This document shows, piece after piece, positions 1 through 10,405 of a stretch of DNA of 64,000 bases. How positions within the stretch are numbered: the stretch's first letter is position 1; each line of letters starts with the position of its first letter. Made by a program: the position numbers and the translations under genes. The notes below the pieces were generated by a model that was not told where the DNA came from, ran no database searches, and saw only the letters and a list, made by a program, of their open reading frames with translations. Source of the stretch: Knoxdaviesia capensis (Eukaryota; Ascomycota; Sordariomycetes; Microascales; Gondwanamycetaceae). The stretch lies in the NCBI GenBank assembly GCA_001510575.1, contig LNGK01000008.1, positions 942,340-1,006,339 on the forward strand. Reading direction: 5' to 3'.

Positions 1-253
1 CCCATCTCCGTAAAAGACAACCCAGAAAACCATCGATCCCCAAGAATGAGCAAAAAGGAAAAGACGAAGAAAATATAAAATATAGGTAACAAAACAGGGG
101 AGAGGGGTACCTTATAAGAAACGCCGTGTACAGACAGGTTGATCGTGTACCCAAGAAAACAAACAGGAAATCAAAACGAACAGAAAAAAAAGAACCGATA
201 AAAGCTAGGGAAAAAAGAAGAATTTGAAAAGACAAGAAGAACCGTCGTGCTTA
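1..253. other. Spacer downstream of the phosphoesterase gene
   Basis: A-rich on the + strand, so pyrimidine-rich on the sense strand of the minus-strand gene that ends at 254. It is probably the 3' UTR and terminator region of that gene. I see no coding signal in it. Confidence 0.4.
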
Positions 254-1348
254 TCAGGGCCGCCGCGGCAAATCAATATCCACCATCCACGGGAAATGCA
301 CCGGCCGGTACCGCCGGTCCAACACGGCCGCGTTGACAAACAGCGTCTGCTCCCCACGTCGAACGTGGGTCTGGCTTTGTGGGGTGATGTCCACCCGGCA
401 GCATTTGTCCTGGCGGTACTGGCGTATGCGGGCGTGGGCGGCGTGCATCTCCTCGGCCGAGGCGTATACCTCCGCGCGCAGACGGTCGGCCGATTCGACG
501 ATGCGCGAGGCGGCGTGGTCGATGGTCGAGCCGGCGGTGGGGTAGAAGTCTGCTGCCGCCGCCGCCGCCGTGGGGTCGGATGACGGCTGGGGCGGCCCGG
601 ACCAGCGCACAACCTGGGCGCCCCAGCTTTCGTGAATGTGGCCAAAGCAGTGCACGCGCGGGCGGGCCCGGTAGATGCTCTGGAACAGGTCGTCGCAGCC
701 GGCGTTCTGGTCGCGTGGAACCCGGTCGAGCAGGCCGTGCGGCGGGCCGTGAGTGATGGCGATGTCGATGTCCGCGGGAATATCGAAGTTGTGTTCACCC
801 CGCTGATACTGGAAGCCCCACCCACCAAACACGGGGGTGTACTGGCTGCAGTATATCCTCAGACAGGCACCACTGGCCAGAGTGAACTCATGGGTTCCTT
901 CCGACAGGTAAAACACGCTGTCCTTGCGTGCGTCCTGGATAATCGACAAGATTTCAGCGCGGCTGATATGATCGGTCTCACGATCGATGGTGAAGCGGTC
1001 ATCCAAAGCCAAATCGTGGTTGCCGGCAATGGCAATCTTCAGGGAGGCCGGCGCCTGGCGAAGCATCTGAAAGGTTGCCGCATATTCACTGGTACGACTC
1101 GAGCGGGTGAGATCACCACAGTGGATCAGGACGTCGGCTTCCGGGAGCGGGGTGTTGAAGCAGGCAAGATCAGTTTGGGCAGCTGGATTATTGGATGGAT
1201 GGTGGAATTTTCTGCCATATAGCTCGGCGGCAATGGCAACGGCATCAATGGCTGTCGTTCCCGGAGGCACAGGGAGCACGCCGTGGGTATCTGATATGAT
1301 CAAAATGCGGGTTGAAACAGTGGGTCGATCAGTGTGCTGAGACGCCAT
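254..1348 (-). CDS. Calcineurin-like metallophosphoesterase family protein
   Basis: A single-exon gene for 364 residues; the ATG is at 1346-1348. The metallophosphoesterase motifs occur in order: SDTHG (Asp20, His22), CGDLT (Asp79), GNHD (Asn110-Asp112), then THGPPHG and GHIH in the second half. These are the two-metal-ion ligands of the fold. The arrangement, with an FGGWGFQY-like segment between GNHD and THGPPHG, matches the MPPED/Ser-Thr phosphatase-like family common in filamentous fungi, which is predicted to hydrolyse phosphomonoesters or diesters. The substrate is unknown. An alanine run near residue 265 and a charged tail follow the catalytic domain. There is no signal peptide, so a cytosolic protein is likely. 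It is divergent from rpc11 across about 2.45 kb. The domain call is firm; the biological role is not known. Confidence 0.88.
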   Translation of the reverse strand: MASQHTDRPTVSTRILIISDTHGVLPVPPGTTAIDAVAIAAELYGRKFHHPSNNPAAQTDLACFNTPLPEADVLIHCGDLTRSSRTSEYAATFQMLRQAPASLKIAIAGNHDLALDDRFTIDRETDHISRAEILSIIQDARKDSVFYLSEGTHEFTLASGACLRIYCSQYTPVFGGWGFQYQRGEHNFDIPADIDIAITHGPPHGLLDRVPRDQNAGCDDLFQSIYRARPRVHCFGHIHESWGAQVVRWSGPPQPSSDPTAAAAAADFYPTAGSTIDHAASRIVESADRLRAEVYASAEEMHAAHARIRQYRQDKCCRVDITPQSQTHVRRGEQTLFVNAAVLDRRYRPVHFPWMVDIDLPRRP

Positions 1349-3802
1349 TGGCAGTGAAGTCTTGGAGATGGGGAAGATCTATGTGATGATAAGGAGAGGA
1401 AAGGGAAGGAGATGACGGGAGGTCGGTGGCTGGTATGAATGGATATGTCCGAGTCAAAGCACAGATGAAAGCACTAGTCAAAACGAAGGCTGGTCTAGAT
1501 TGAAGGCAGTTAGAGTGGCAAATGTAGTACGGTGGAGAGAGCAGGCGGAAAAACAATACCAATCAAAATGTATATATAGGAACCCAGTTCAAGAGCCAAT
1601 GTCGGGTCGTGTGAGGAGTCAAGTATAAGTATAAGGATGGAGAAAAGAAACAAGAGAAGAGAAGAGAAGTGGGCCGTGGATTGGGGAAGCAGCCAACTAG
1701 TGGAGATGATGCATATAAGTAGGTAAGGAAGTGTAAGTAGGTGGGTATGTGAGATCGGCAGCCGATTAGGGATCAAAGGACGAGGGCAGCCTTATACACA
1801 GTGTATGATAGCTAAATCTCAACATGTCCGTAGACGGCTAAGACGAGCGACAGTCTGTCAGGCAACAAGAACAGGCCGTGACTTTTTTTTTATCCTTTCT
1901 ATTCAGGCAGTCAGGCGAGTCACACATACATCGAGTAACAGTTGCGCACAGTGCAGTTGGCGGCCCAGAGTGGACGTGGAAAATGAGGCGAAGCAGACCA
2001 AAGCAGCTATAGCCATGAGGGCGGCACGAGAGCCTGTGCGTGGGAGTTGTTGATGCGCAAATCTTCCAACCGGAGTTGACAGGCAACCGAAAATGAAGTG
2101 CAGCCGGTATGGAGTGGCGGACAGCAGTCCTGCATGAACGAGGCGGAAGAGACGGAGCTTAGACCAATAGGGGAATCCCGAAGAGGTATATAAGCCCTAG
2201 TCCGGGACGGAAAAGGAGGCGGACAAAAATAGAGATACGAAAACCAGAAAAAAAGAGAAACCCGAAAAAGAGATGCCCGGTCAGCTTGGGTTGATGTGCG
2301 GTGGTCTATGATTGTCACGGAAACGAGCCGTCCCTGGCGAGGCTCTAACTCCGGGGAGGGGGGCTTTGACGACCAGGTGAGTTCCGAGAGACGCCAAGAA
2401 GGATCGTGGTGGTTTTATGTTTCACGGCCAAAGCGTGGCCGGGGATGTGGATATCAATCGTGATCGCAGCCAGGAAGAAGAGTGACGGGAAGGAGGCTCA
2501 GTGGTTCCCGGCGGTTTGGCGGCGAGAGAGGCGAATCCGGGATGCCGTCGGGATGTTGTTACAAAGCAGAGAAGCGGGTGGTGGTACAGAGTACAAGGAC
2601 TGAGAAGCACGGGGGAACGAGGACGAGGGCCAGACGGTCAAGAGATGCTCCGGGCCGAGAGAGGAATCAATCACTCAAGCACAGTGGACGCGGAAGAGGT
2701 GGCGAGGATAAACGTTTTTATGGAGAGCACGTTCCCAGATATTGCGAGATGTGTGTAAGAGACAGCCCCAGAAAGACGAGAGTGAGTCTATAAAGAAAGA
2801 CGGGGGAAAGGAAGAGGAAAATCAGACGATAAAAAACAGAGAGAGGGGTTGATTGATGAAAGACAAAAGACGGATTGATTAGATGGACTTGAAACGCCGT
2901 CAAACTTTTGGGGGCAGTTGCATTGGGAGAAGTGATCTCTCAGATGGGAAGGCGCACATTTTGGGTTGTTCCTTCCCTCTACACTACTACTACTTAGTGC
3001 GCGGCGCGATTAAACCCTCCCCCACCAAACTCTGTCATCGTTCAAACTTCCGGGACAGCTCTGTCAGAACAGCAGGTTATCCAATTCGAAAAGGCAATAG
3101 TGCGTGCTTGATATACGTCCCACTGGCTACAGAAGAAGAGGGGCACAAATCCTCTTTAGTGTAGAGAGATGCATGTTAGAACGATATCTGGTAATGCTGA
3201 TCATGATAAGACTTTTTGGACATTTTCCAAGAGATCAGAGCGTGTGTGTGTGTGTGTCTCGCTGCCCCTCATCATCAAGGCTTTCTTCTCTCTCTGCAGT
3301 AGTAACAACTGCACATCTATCGGGGTAGGGCGGGACAGACAGGAAATTGCCACAGATGGCTGCTCGCTTTAGCCTAGAACGAAGAGGGTCAAGAGGGCTG
3401 TGACAAGGAGGAAAAAAAAAAGAAAGAAAAAAGAAAAAAAAGGGCCTTGCATCTTCCAAGTTCCAAGTGCACACACACTCTCTCCTTCGTCAAATGTTCG
3501 CCCCAGAAAAGAAGCGCTTGATTAATCACACATCGATCCGTGTATGCAGTAACAAGCCAGTCACTCCAGGTCACGTGTCGCGTTCGAAGTCACGGAAGAT
3601 TTTGATACTGGGTGCTGAACTTGGAACAACCACCACCACGACCACTGAATCCTCCTTCAGCTTCTTTCTTCGTTCTTTTTTCTTTACGAGTTCTCGTTTG
3701 TGCTCCACGGATACCTCGCTGCCCACAGACGACCACATACCTCAGCTGTAGTCGTTGCCTTGCTGTTTTTCACAGCTCACCCCCATCCGACCACCACACG
3801 CC
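1349..3802. promoter_or_regulatory. Divergent intergenic region, phosphoesterase (-) and rpc11 (+)
   Basis: About 2.45 kb with no convincing gene. The left part (to about 2900) is purine-rich on the + strand, that is, pyrimidine-rich on the sense strand of the minus gene. The right part (about 3630-3800) is pyrimidine-rich on the + strand, matching rpc11. A TATATATA stretch near 1570-1578 lies about 220 bases upstream of the phosphoesterase start and could be a TATA element. A short (GT)n tract lies near 3241-3258. Longest ORFs are about 100 codons and look random. Confidence 0.45.
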
Positions 3803-4312
3803 ATGCTTCTCTGTAAGACACCCACCACCACCACCACCACCACCACCACCACCTCTCTCCCTTCTCAATCTTCCCATGCCCCCCACTCACTAACTCTCTC
3901 CGTACCAAAAACACCCAGTCTGCCCGCACTGCGCCAACACGCTGACCGTGTCAGTCGTGCAGGGCCGCAACCGCCTGGAGTGCCGGACGTGCCCGTACGA
4001 GCACGCCATCGTCACGCCGATCTTCTCGCGCCGCGAGTTCGAGCGCCAGGAGAAGGAGGACGTGTTCGGCGGCCCGGGAGCCTGGGACAACGCCCAGAAG
4101 ACCCAGCGCCAGTGCCCCAAGGACGGCTGCAACGGCGAGGAGGCCGCCTTCTTCCAGGTGCAGATCCGCTCGGCGGATGAGCCGATGACCAGTTTCCTGA
4201 AGGTGCGCTTGCCTTTTTCCTTCTTTCTTTGTGCTGTGCTTGGCTGCGGCTCGGTCTTTGCTAACTCTTTGTACAGTGTATGGCCTGTGGTCACCGGTGG
4301 AGAGAAAACTAG
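3803..4312 (+). CDS. rpc11: DNA-directed RNA polymerase III subunit Rpc11 (RPC10 in human)
   Basis: Three exons by my reading: 3803-3812 (only 10 nt), 3919-4202 and 4277-4312, giving 109 residues, the family's normal size. Rpc11 is the TFIIS-like subunit of RNA polymerase III, needed for RNA cleavage, termination and reinitiation. The joined protein starts MLLFCPHC, an N-terminal zinc ribbon with CPHC and CRTC pairs. It continues with the linker GGPGAW and ends in the C-terminal ribbon: CPKDGC, then QIRSADEPMT, then CMACGHRWREN. The RSADE motif carries the acidic pair that is catalytic in TFIIS-type ribbons. The splice sites (GTAAGA...CAG and GTGCGC...CAG) restore the family sequence exactly, including the F codon split by intron 1. 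A CCA-repeat lies in intron 1. Convergent with med31. Confidence 0.95.
3822..3853 (+). repeat. (CCA)n microsatellite inside intron 1 of rpc11
   Basis: About ten CCA units between the 10-nt first exon and exon 2 of rpc11. The tract starts about 10 bases after the 5' splice site of the 106-base intron. Confidence 0.9.
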
Positions 4313-5286
4313 AGTGTGGGCAGATCCTCTCCGGTGGTGATGGTGCACGGTCTGAGTCACAGTTCCCGGGCACGGGGCTTTTTTTTTCCTCTTCTCAGCG
4401 TTTGTTTGTTTCCGGTTATTCACAGCATGGCAAGGCGTACACGGAGGCCTGTTTAAGAAAAGCCCAATAGGCGCATCTTGTCTTTTTAGTTTAGAATATT
4501 GGCTCCTAGTTGCACATTTAATTCCCCTTTTCAAGTCTATGAAATCTTCACCTGAAAACCCTGTATCCATTTATTTTTCAACATTCTCGATTCGTTCCAG
4601 AATGCCGAATCCCAAATGGAAAAAGTCGGGCTCGACTGTGCCTTTCTCTGATGCCTGCCACACCCGTGACGAGAGAGATCACCACCGGGATCAGGCATGA
4701 AACACGCTTCCAATAGCATAAACATAGACCAGTAGAAAAGCTAGCATTGGCAGGCGACGCCGTACCAGGAACCACCCAACCAAGACAATAAAAGACTTGC
4801 ATGAATGTAGCTTTCACATCAGAACACATCAGGGAATCATAAGCCCACTCAAACGCCATTCGTGAGATCAAAACAGAAAGAAACACGCCACATCCCACCC
4901 AGGGTGGGATCCCAAAAAAACAGGATGATGATAACGCCCTGAAACCTCGACAGAAACTCCCAGGGGACCGACAGTAGGATAGGGGGGGGGGCAGTCAACG
5001 GGGACTGGAAACAGCCCATGGGCATCTGAACATCATCGCAGATCTTCCATCCAGACAGTCACTCCCGGTGGCTGAAGGGGATGGTCAGGATGGTCTCCGT
5101 GAGCCAGGCTCCTGGATATCACATTTGCGAAGATCCTTCGGTGAAAGATTCATGCACACACGGCCAGGAATGTCCAGCATCCAGCAAACGCGAGAAAAAA
5201 AACAGGACACGTTTCTTTTTGTTTCCTTGGTCGATCCACCCTCCCTCTCCCCCCACGGCCATCACCCTCCAAAGAAGCCTCTCAAC
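4313..5286. other. Convergent spacer between rpc11 and med31
   Basis: Holds the 3' ends of both genes. The + strand is T-rich just after rpc11 and becomes A/G-rich towards med31. No independent gene is seen. A possible alternative last exon of med31 lies at 5033-5111 (see findings). A short poly-G run is at about 4982-4991. Confidence 0.4.
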
Positions 5287-5750
5287 TCACGGTTCCTTGT
5301 GCCACTCGACCGCAGCCTTCATGCCCTCCTCGACCAGCCGGTGCACCACCTCCGGGCTGATGATCTCCTGGCGGAACCGCTCCGACCGGAGCAGCTGCAG
5401 GTGGCGCAGCGTCGGCCCCGGGTACGTCAGGTACTTGGTGTACGGAGGCCGGCTCCAGTACTGCAGGTACTCCAGGTACGCGATGAACTCCGGCTGGCTG
5501 AGGTATTTCTGCACCGCCAGGTGGTTCAGGTACGCCGGGTTCGCGAGCGACTGGACGAACTGCGTGGTGGGGGGATGTTGATTAGCGCCAGGCACTCGCT
5601 TTCACTCCGGACATAGCAGAGCCTCTGGGCGAGCCTCGATTGGAAATAGAACCGGGCGCTTACCTCAAGCTCAATCTCGAACCGCGAGTACCCGCCAAAT
5701 TTGGGCTCGGGCGGCTGGGTCGAGGAGTCGACTTCCATATGCGTGTCCAT
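5287..5750 (-). CDS. med31: Mediator complex subunit Med31 (Soh1)
   Basis: Two exons on the minus strand: 5664-5750 (29 codons) and 5287-5559, split by a 104-base intron with GTAAGC and CAG ends, giving 119 residues. Med31 is a small, highly conserved subunit of the Mediator middle module, which links activators to RNA polymerase II. The family core is intact: RFEIELEFVQSLANP spans the splice junction, followed by YLNHLA, the aromatic stretch AYLEYLQYWSRPPY, and KYLTYPGPTLRHLQLL. It ends with FRQEIISP and VEWHKEP. The start is chosen because CACCATGG is a strong context and the family has only a short tail before this domain. The stop codon overlaps a perfect GTGAGT donor, so a spliced, slightly longer form is possible. 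Confidence 0.94.
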
Positions 5751-6414
5751 GGTGCCAAACACTTCCACCCCCAAGTTTGCGGACACAGGGTTTGTGTGTG
5801 TTTCTGGGGCAATGGAATCTTTTGCTTCCCAGTCCCTTTGGAAAACTATGAACAAGGGCTTTGATTTCATCAATCCGCTCTGCACGGGTGTTTTGGAATC
5901 TGGAAGGTCAAGGAAGTTGGAAAGTTGCAAGTCCGGGGACTCAACTCCATAAGATCAGATTTATGGCGCTGCTGTTTGATGGGCAAAATCCTGTCACGTG
6001 ACATCCGATACCCGTAGCAACCGGAGCCGCATCCATCGCCGACGACATGGAATAGCTTCAAATGGCAAAATGGCAACAAAAACGAATGCTAGCTTAGAAT
6101 ACTGGATGATCCAGAACATGCCATGCAGGTGTAGTCCGTAAAATCAACTCTATTAGCTACGTGACCGCTCGTTTCTGGATAGAATACCCATCTAGCTATT
6201 CCTATATAAAGACAAACGCCCGCGGATACGTAGGCGAGAATACTGTTCTAAGTATGATCAAATCGGACACCGACGACGGGTGGGGGAGTTAGAAGACATA
6301 GCCCACGCAGAATACCCAAGAAAACAACCAAACCCAGCGCAATAAAAGGAGAATTAGCATGTAGGAAAAAGAGAATAGGCCGTAAGAATGCAAGCAGGGC
6401 GACTCCCAGACACA
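5751..6414. promoter_or_regulatory. Spacer between the med31 start and the gpi2 end
   Basis: About 660 bases between two minus-strand genes, expected to hold the med31 promoter and the gpi2 3' end. A CACGTGA motif is at about 5996-6002 and a TATATAAAG-like stretch near 6202-6211. No coding signal. Confidence 0.35.
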
Positions 6415-8249
6415 TCAGTTGTCCCAGTACCGCCGGCTCATGATGATAGGCCGGGCCGGGTCCCACGGGCCATAGATCTCGTTCTTGTACTTCTGCAAGC
6501 TGATAAGCCACCAGCTGCAGCCGCCCATGGCCAGCGCCGAGACCAGCGCGCCCAGGACCATGCCCTTGACGCCATTCCAGTACTGGCGGGCATCGGGCGC
6601 AGCGGCGTCGCCCAGGATCATGCCGACGCCGAAGCCGGCGCCCAGCACGAGCGCGGCCGTCAGGAACGCGTGGAACCGCCAGCCCTGGTGGCGCGCGTAG
6701 CGGCGGAACACGGGGAACAGGCCGAACACCTCGATGCTGAACAGCGTCAGGCTGAACACCTGGCCGGTCGACGGCAGCCGGCTGGCGAGCACGGTCGACG
6801 CCATCAGCGCGGCGTTCGTCGACAGCGACGCCGGGAACTTGGTGCCGACGCCGCCGGAGTAGTCGAACGAGAAGATGTTGATGGCGAGCAGGCAGGAGCA
6901 CATCGCCCAGATGCTGTCGCTGGATGTCGAGCGTGTCAGCGACTTGAGGATCGGCGAGAGGCCGAGCAGGGTTGAGTAGATCAGGATGGCCGACTTGAAC
7001 GTCGCGAGCCGCCGGTGGGTGCGCGGCTCGTCGGGGAAGTCCAGGAGAAGCTCGCCCGGGGCCGCGGCACCGTTGCCGGGGTGTGTGGAACTCCCGTTCA
7101 GCGATGCCGTTGACGAAGAGTGTGAGAGGCCCGCCGGCCCGCCGGAGTGGCGATCGCCCGCCACCGACACGCCTGTGCTCGTTGCAGCCGCCGAGATCCG
7201 CGCCGACTGCCGCATCGCCGCCAGCGTGTTGAGCAGGGTGGGCCGCCGACGCCGCAGGCTGGGTTTCCGACCCGCAGTTATCGTCATGCCGCCAGACCCC
7301 ATGTTCCCCAGCGCCGGCGACGCAGAAACACTACCACTGCCGCCGGAACCCGCCGTCCCGTCGTCTGCCGCCGCTGCTGCCGCCGCCGCCGCTGCTGCTA
7401 GACGATCCTCGTGGTCTTCCTCGTGGGCCACCCACCGCTCCCACACAATCCAGCCAATGAAGGTGGCGATCGAGCTGAAACTAACAACCGAAACGGGCGA
7501 CACACGTTCTTGGAAGATGCCGACAAACGACACGGCGAATATGATCACGGTCGACACGTGCTGGACGATGATGGTCGAGTCGGCCACCAGCGGCCAGAAA
7601 TCGTACGGTTGTAACCGCGGGTTGCGTTGCAGGCTTTCGAGAAACGTTGCGTGGTCGGTGTAGTTGTCCGGGTCTAGTGATGAGCGAGCCAGTTAGAGCC
7701 AGAGCACTCAGAGAGCATGACGAAAGTGTAAACAAGGCTATAGAGGACAGAAAACTAACACGACTGCCGCACCCACAGCAGCTTCTTCCAGGTCTTGCGC
7801 GGCCGGTGCCGACTATATGCGCGCCCCGACGAGTGCCCGCCCGCCGACGGCCCCAACCGCGATGACGGGATCTCCAGCACGGGCGACCGCGCCGGCGGCG
7901 ACGTCGCGAAGAACGCGTCCTCGGGCGACAGATGTGATCTCCGGTGGCTGTCGTTCCGGCCGCTGCCGCTACCGCTGCCGCCGCCGCCGCCGCTCCGCAT
8001 CAAGTCCGGGGCTGTCGACGAGCGGTTCAGGCCCATCTTCGGGAGGTCGTCATGTTGGGTTAGCTTCTGCGGCTGCCGCGCGCTGGTGCTGCCGCTGGTG
8101 CTGCCGCTGCTGTTTTTGCTGGCGGTGGCAGCGGTGACGCCGCCATTGGGCCGCGGGTAGTGCTGGGCCGGGTCGGGGAACGGCGGGAAGTAGTCGGTGG
8201 GCGTGTGTGGAGACTGCGGAGGGTGGGCCATGACGCCGCCATCAGGCAT
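6415..8249 (-). CDS. gpi2: GPI-GlcNAc transferase subunit Gpi2 / PIG-C
   Basis: Two exons on the minus strand: 7760-8249 and 6415-7673, giving about 582 residues. Gpi2/PIG-C is a multi-spanning ER membrane subunit of the complex that adds GlcNAc to phosphatidylinositol, the first step of GPI-anchor synthesis. Exon 1 carries a low-complexity Ser/Gly/Pro-rich N-terminus and ends in the conserved KTWKKLLWVRQS. The junction restores a Tyr codon and reads on into YPDNYTDHATFL, then LQRNPRLQPYDFWPLVADS. Exon 2 contains hydrophobic segments, the family stretch LGLSPILKSLT, SSDSIWAMC, NIFSFDYSGGVGTKFPAS and FSLTLFSIEVFGLFP. A poly-Ala/Ser-rich insert of about 120 residues lies between the first two membrane segments and the conserved core. 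The start at 8247-8249 is the most upstream plausible ATG; MAHPPQ at 8229-8231 is an alternative. The family call is firm; the N-terminus is less sure. Confidence 0.93.
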
Positions 8250-10405
8250 CGGCGGGGATGTGGTCCTGGCCGGTCCGGGTGGGCGAGTCGGGGAGAGAAG
8301 CTCGACAGTCAGGACGGCTCGGTGTGAAGGAGAACCCCGGAACAGGTCGTAGCACTCGGAGACAGAGAGCGTGGGGAGTGGCGCACGGAGGTCGGCTGGC
8401 TCCGGGTTCGGTGAGCGGAGATATTGCCGTTTGGTTCGGGGTCTCGCCGTCAGATGTCCGGTCGTCTGCGAGCAGCGCGCCAAAATATTCCTGACGCGCG
8501 GCGGGGTCGCAGCAAAACAACAACAAACACAGGGAATGCAAAGATGGAGCTCTCTTCGTAGCTCTCAACAGGCGTCGCGGAAAGATACTCTCATTATGTG
8601 CAAAGGTGCGCTTCTGGGGGTTCCCAGAGTTTCGTCGTGAAATTCGTAGTAAATGTGTAGGGGATGATTTTAAGGGAGATTGCACGTTGCGGATAAGGAC
8701 AAGTCCACATGTCATGATACCTGCATCCAGCCCAGCCGACAATCTGCCGGCGCATAAATTCGTTAGGGTCCACGGGTTGGGTTATAGTGTTAGGGTTACT
8801 CTTCCACATTACTCTTCCACACGATAACAGAGGAGAGAGGGCAGAAAGTCAGTGCAGTTGCTTGGGTTGGCTTGCCTCTTTAACTCTTTATTGTCAACTC
8901 ATATCAGCCATAGCTATCACTGATGTCTCCAGCAGCAATGGAGACACAAGATGCGATTCTGGCTCGTGATGTGTGATGTATCTCTCTCGCCTTGGGTAGC
9001 AGTTTCTCACTGCTCCGGGGGCCGGGATCATGAAGGAACATGCAAGTCGTCATCCATATTTTTTGTTCACGAGCTCCCAGTTCGAGCATAGGCAGTTCTC
9101 CACTGCCCAGACTTTCCAGGGTAGGGTAAACGGCCCTGTTGTGGTCCGCATTTAGGGGACGAAAGTCTGGTCGGAAGAAGGTCTTCGCTTAAGTGGCACA
9201 ACGCATACAGAAGTGAAGGCCCACTACGGTAGTGCTTACCGCAGCCAAGCCTGGCGATGATCAGTAAATCAGTGGGGTGGTTAATCTACACCGTCATTCC
9301 TGGTAGCGGGACGGTGTACTGAGTACCTATTGGCTGTCCTTCATCAAACCAGATGCAGGTCCAGGGCCGCAGGGCCAGCATGTCCCAAATATAGAATACG
9401 GGGTATGCCCAAACTTCCCTAATACGAGTGGGATTGGGTGTGTTTATATGTGGCGACCTATATGCGAAGACCTCCCAGTCTGAGCACAGATCTTATCCGT
9501 CGCCTTAGAAGTCGATACAGTTAAATCCCCGATGAACGTTTAATTCTTCATGGGTCACCCTACAATCTAGTACCCCAAAGTCCAGGAGATAGATAGACTT
9601 CTTTCTGTCCATCCAAGAGATCCGATATCAAATCCGGCTTCCCAGTTCAACGCTCGCCCGGGCGAAAGACCTCCACCACGGCCGACGGATGCAGAAAGCC
9701 CGACCCGCCAGAAGAAAAGGCCAGGGGAGATAGCGTTGTACAATCCCGGCTCATGCTTGATAGCAACTCGGAGACGCCTCCACTCACATGCAAGAACCGG
9801 AGATGAGTGGTTTGGCAATGGAACGTGTGGGTGCCAAAGAACAAGCACATGTGTATGTAGAGACTCGTACAGGAATATGCGCCCCTTTGACCGTATGTCA
9901 CATGGAGAAAGACATCAGTATCATGAATCTCCCGTGGGCCAGAAACTGCATCGTTGGGAAGGATACGAGGCCCGATCTAACCCAAACCCAAGAAGGCTTG
10001 ATAAGGCAGACTCGGCAGCCAGATAATTGGGCTTGTATTCCGTTTTGGAAGGTCTGTTATGTTGCTCTGTCAAAGTCGTATTGACGATTGACGAGAAAAA
10101 AAGAAAAATGAATTGCCGAGCCCGGCAGGAGAGGATCGGCGGAAGGTCCAAAGGGGGGAGGGAGGCAGACTTTAAAAGAGGGAGAGGGAAGCTCTCGGCA
10201 CGGTTCTGCATCCCTTTGCTTCACTCTTTTACTTCATTCTTCATCATCCAGCACCCGGATCTCGTCTCTCTACTAAAGACAATACGTTGATCTCCCTCCC
10301 CATAACTGCGGCGCTACTAAGTCTTCTGACGTGTGTCTCCCATTGTTTCGTTTCGTTTCTTTCCATCAACCCCTGTGCCACTGAGCTCCCCCCCCCCCCC
10401 CCGCC
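8250..10405. promoter_or_regulatory. Divergent spacer, gpi2 (-) and the protease (+)
   Basis: About 2.15 kb with no gene I can support. TTAGGGT-type telomere-like motifs occur at 8763-8769 and 8790-8798. The last 200 bases before the protease become pyrimidine-rich on the + strand and end in a run of 15 C. ORFs of up to about 98 codons here show no family features. Confidence 0.4.
10388..10402 (+). repeat. Poly-C tract next to the protease start codon
   Basis: Fifteen consecutive C bases, then GCC and the ATG at 10406. It lies in the 5' leader of the subtilase gene, so length changes would not alter the protein. Confidence 0.9.
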
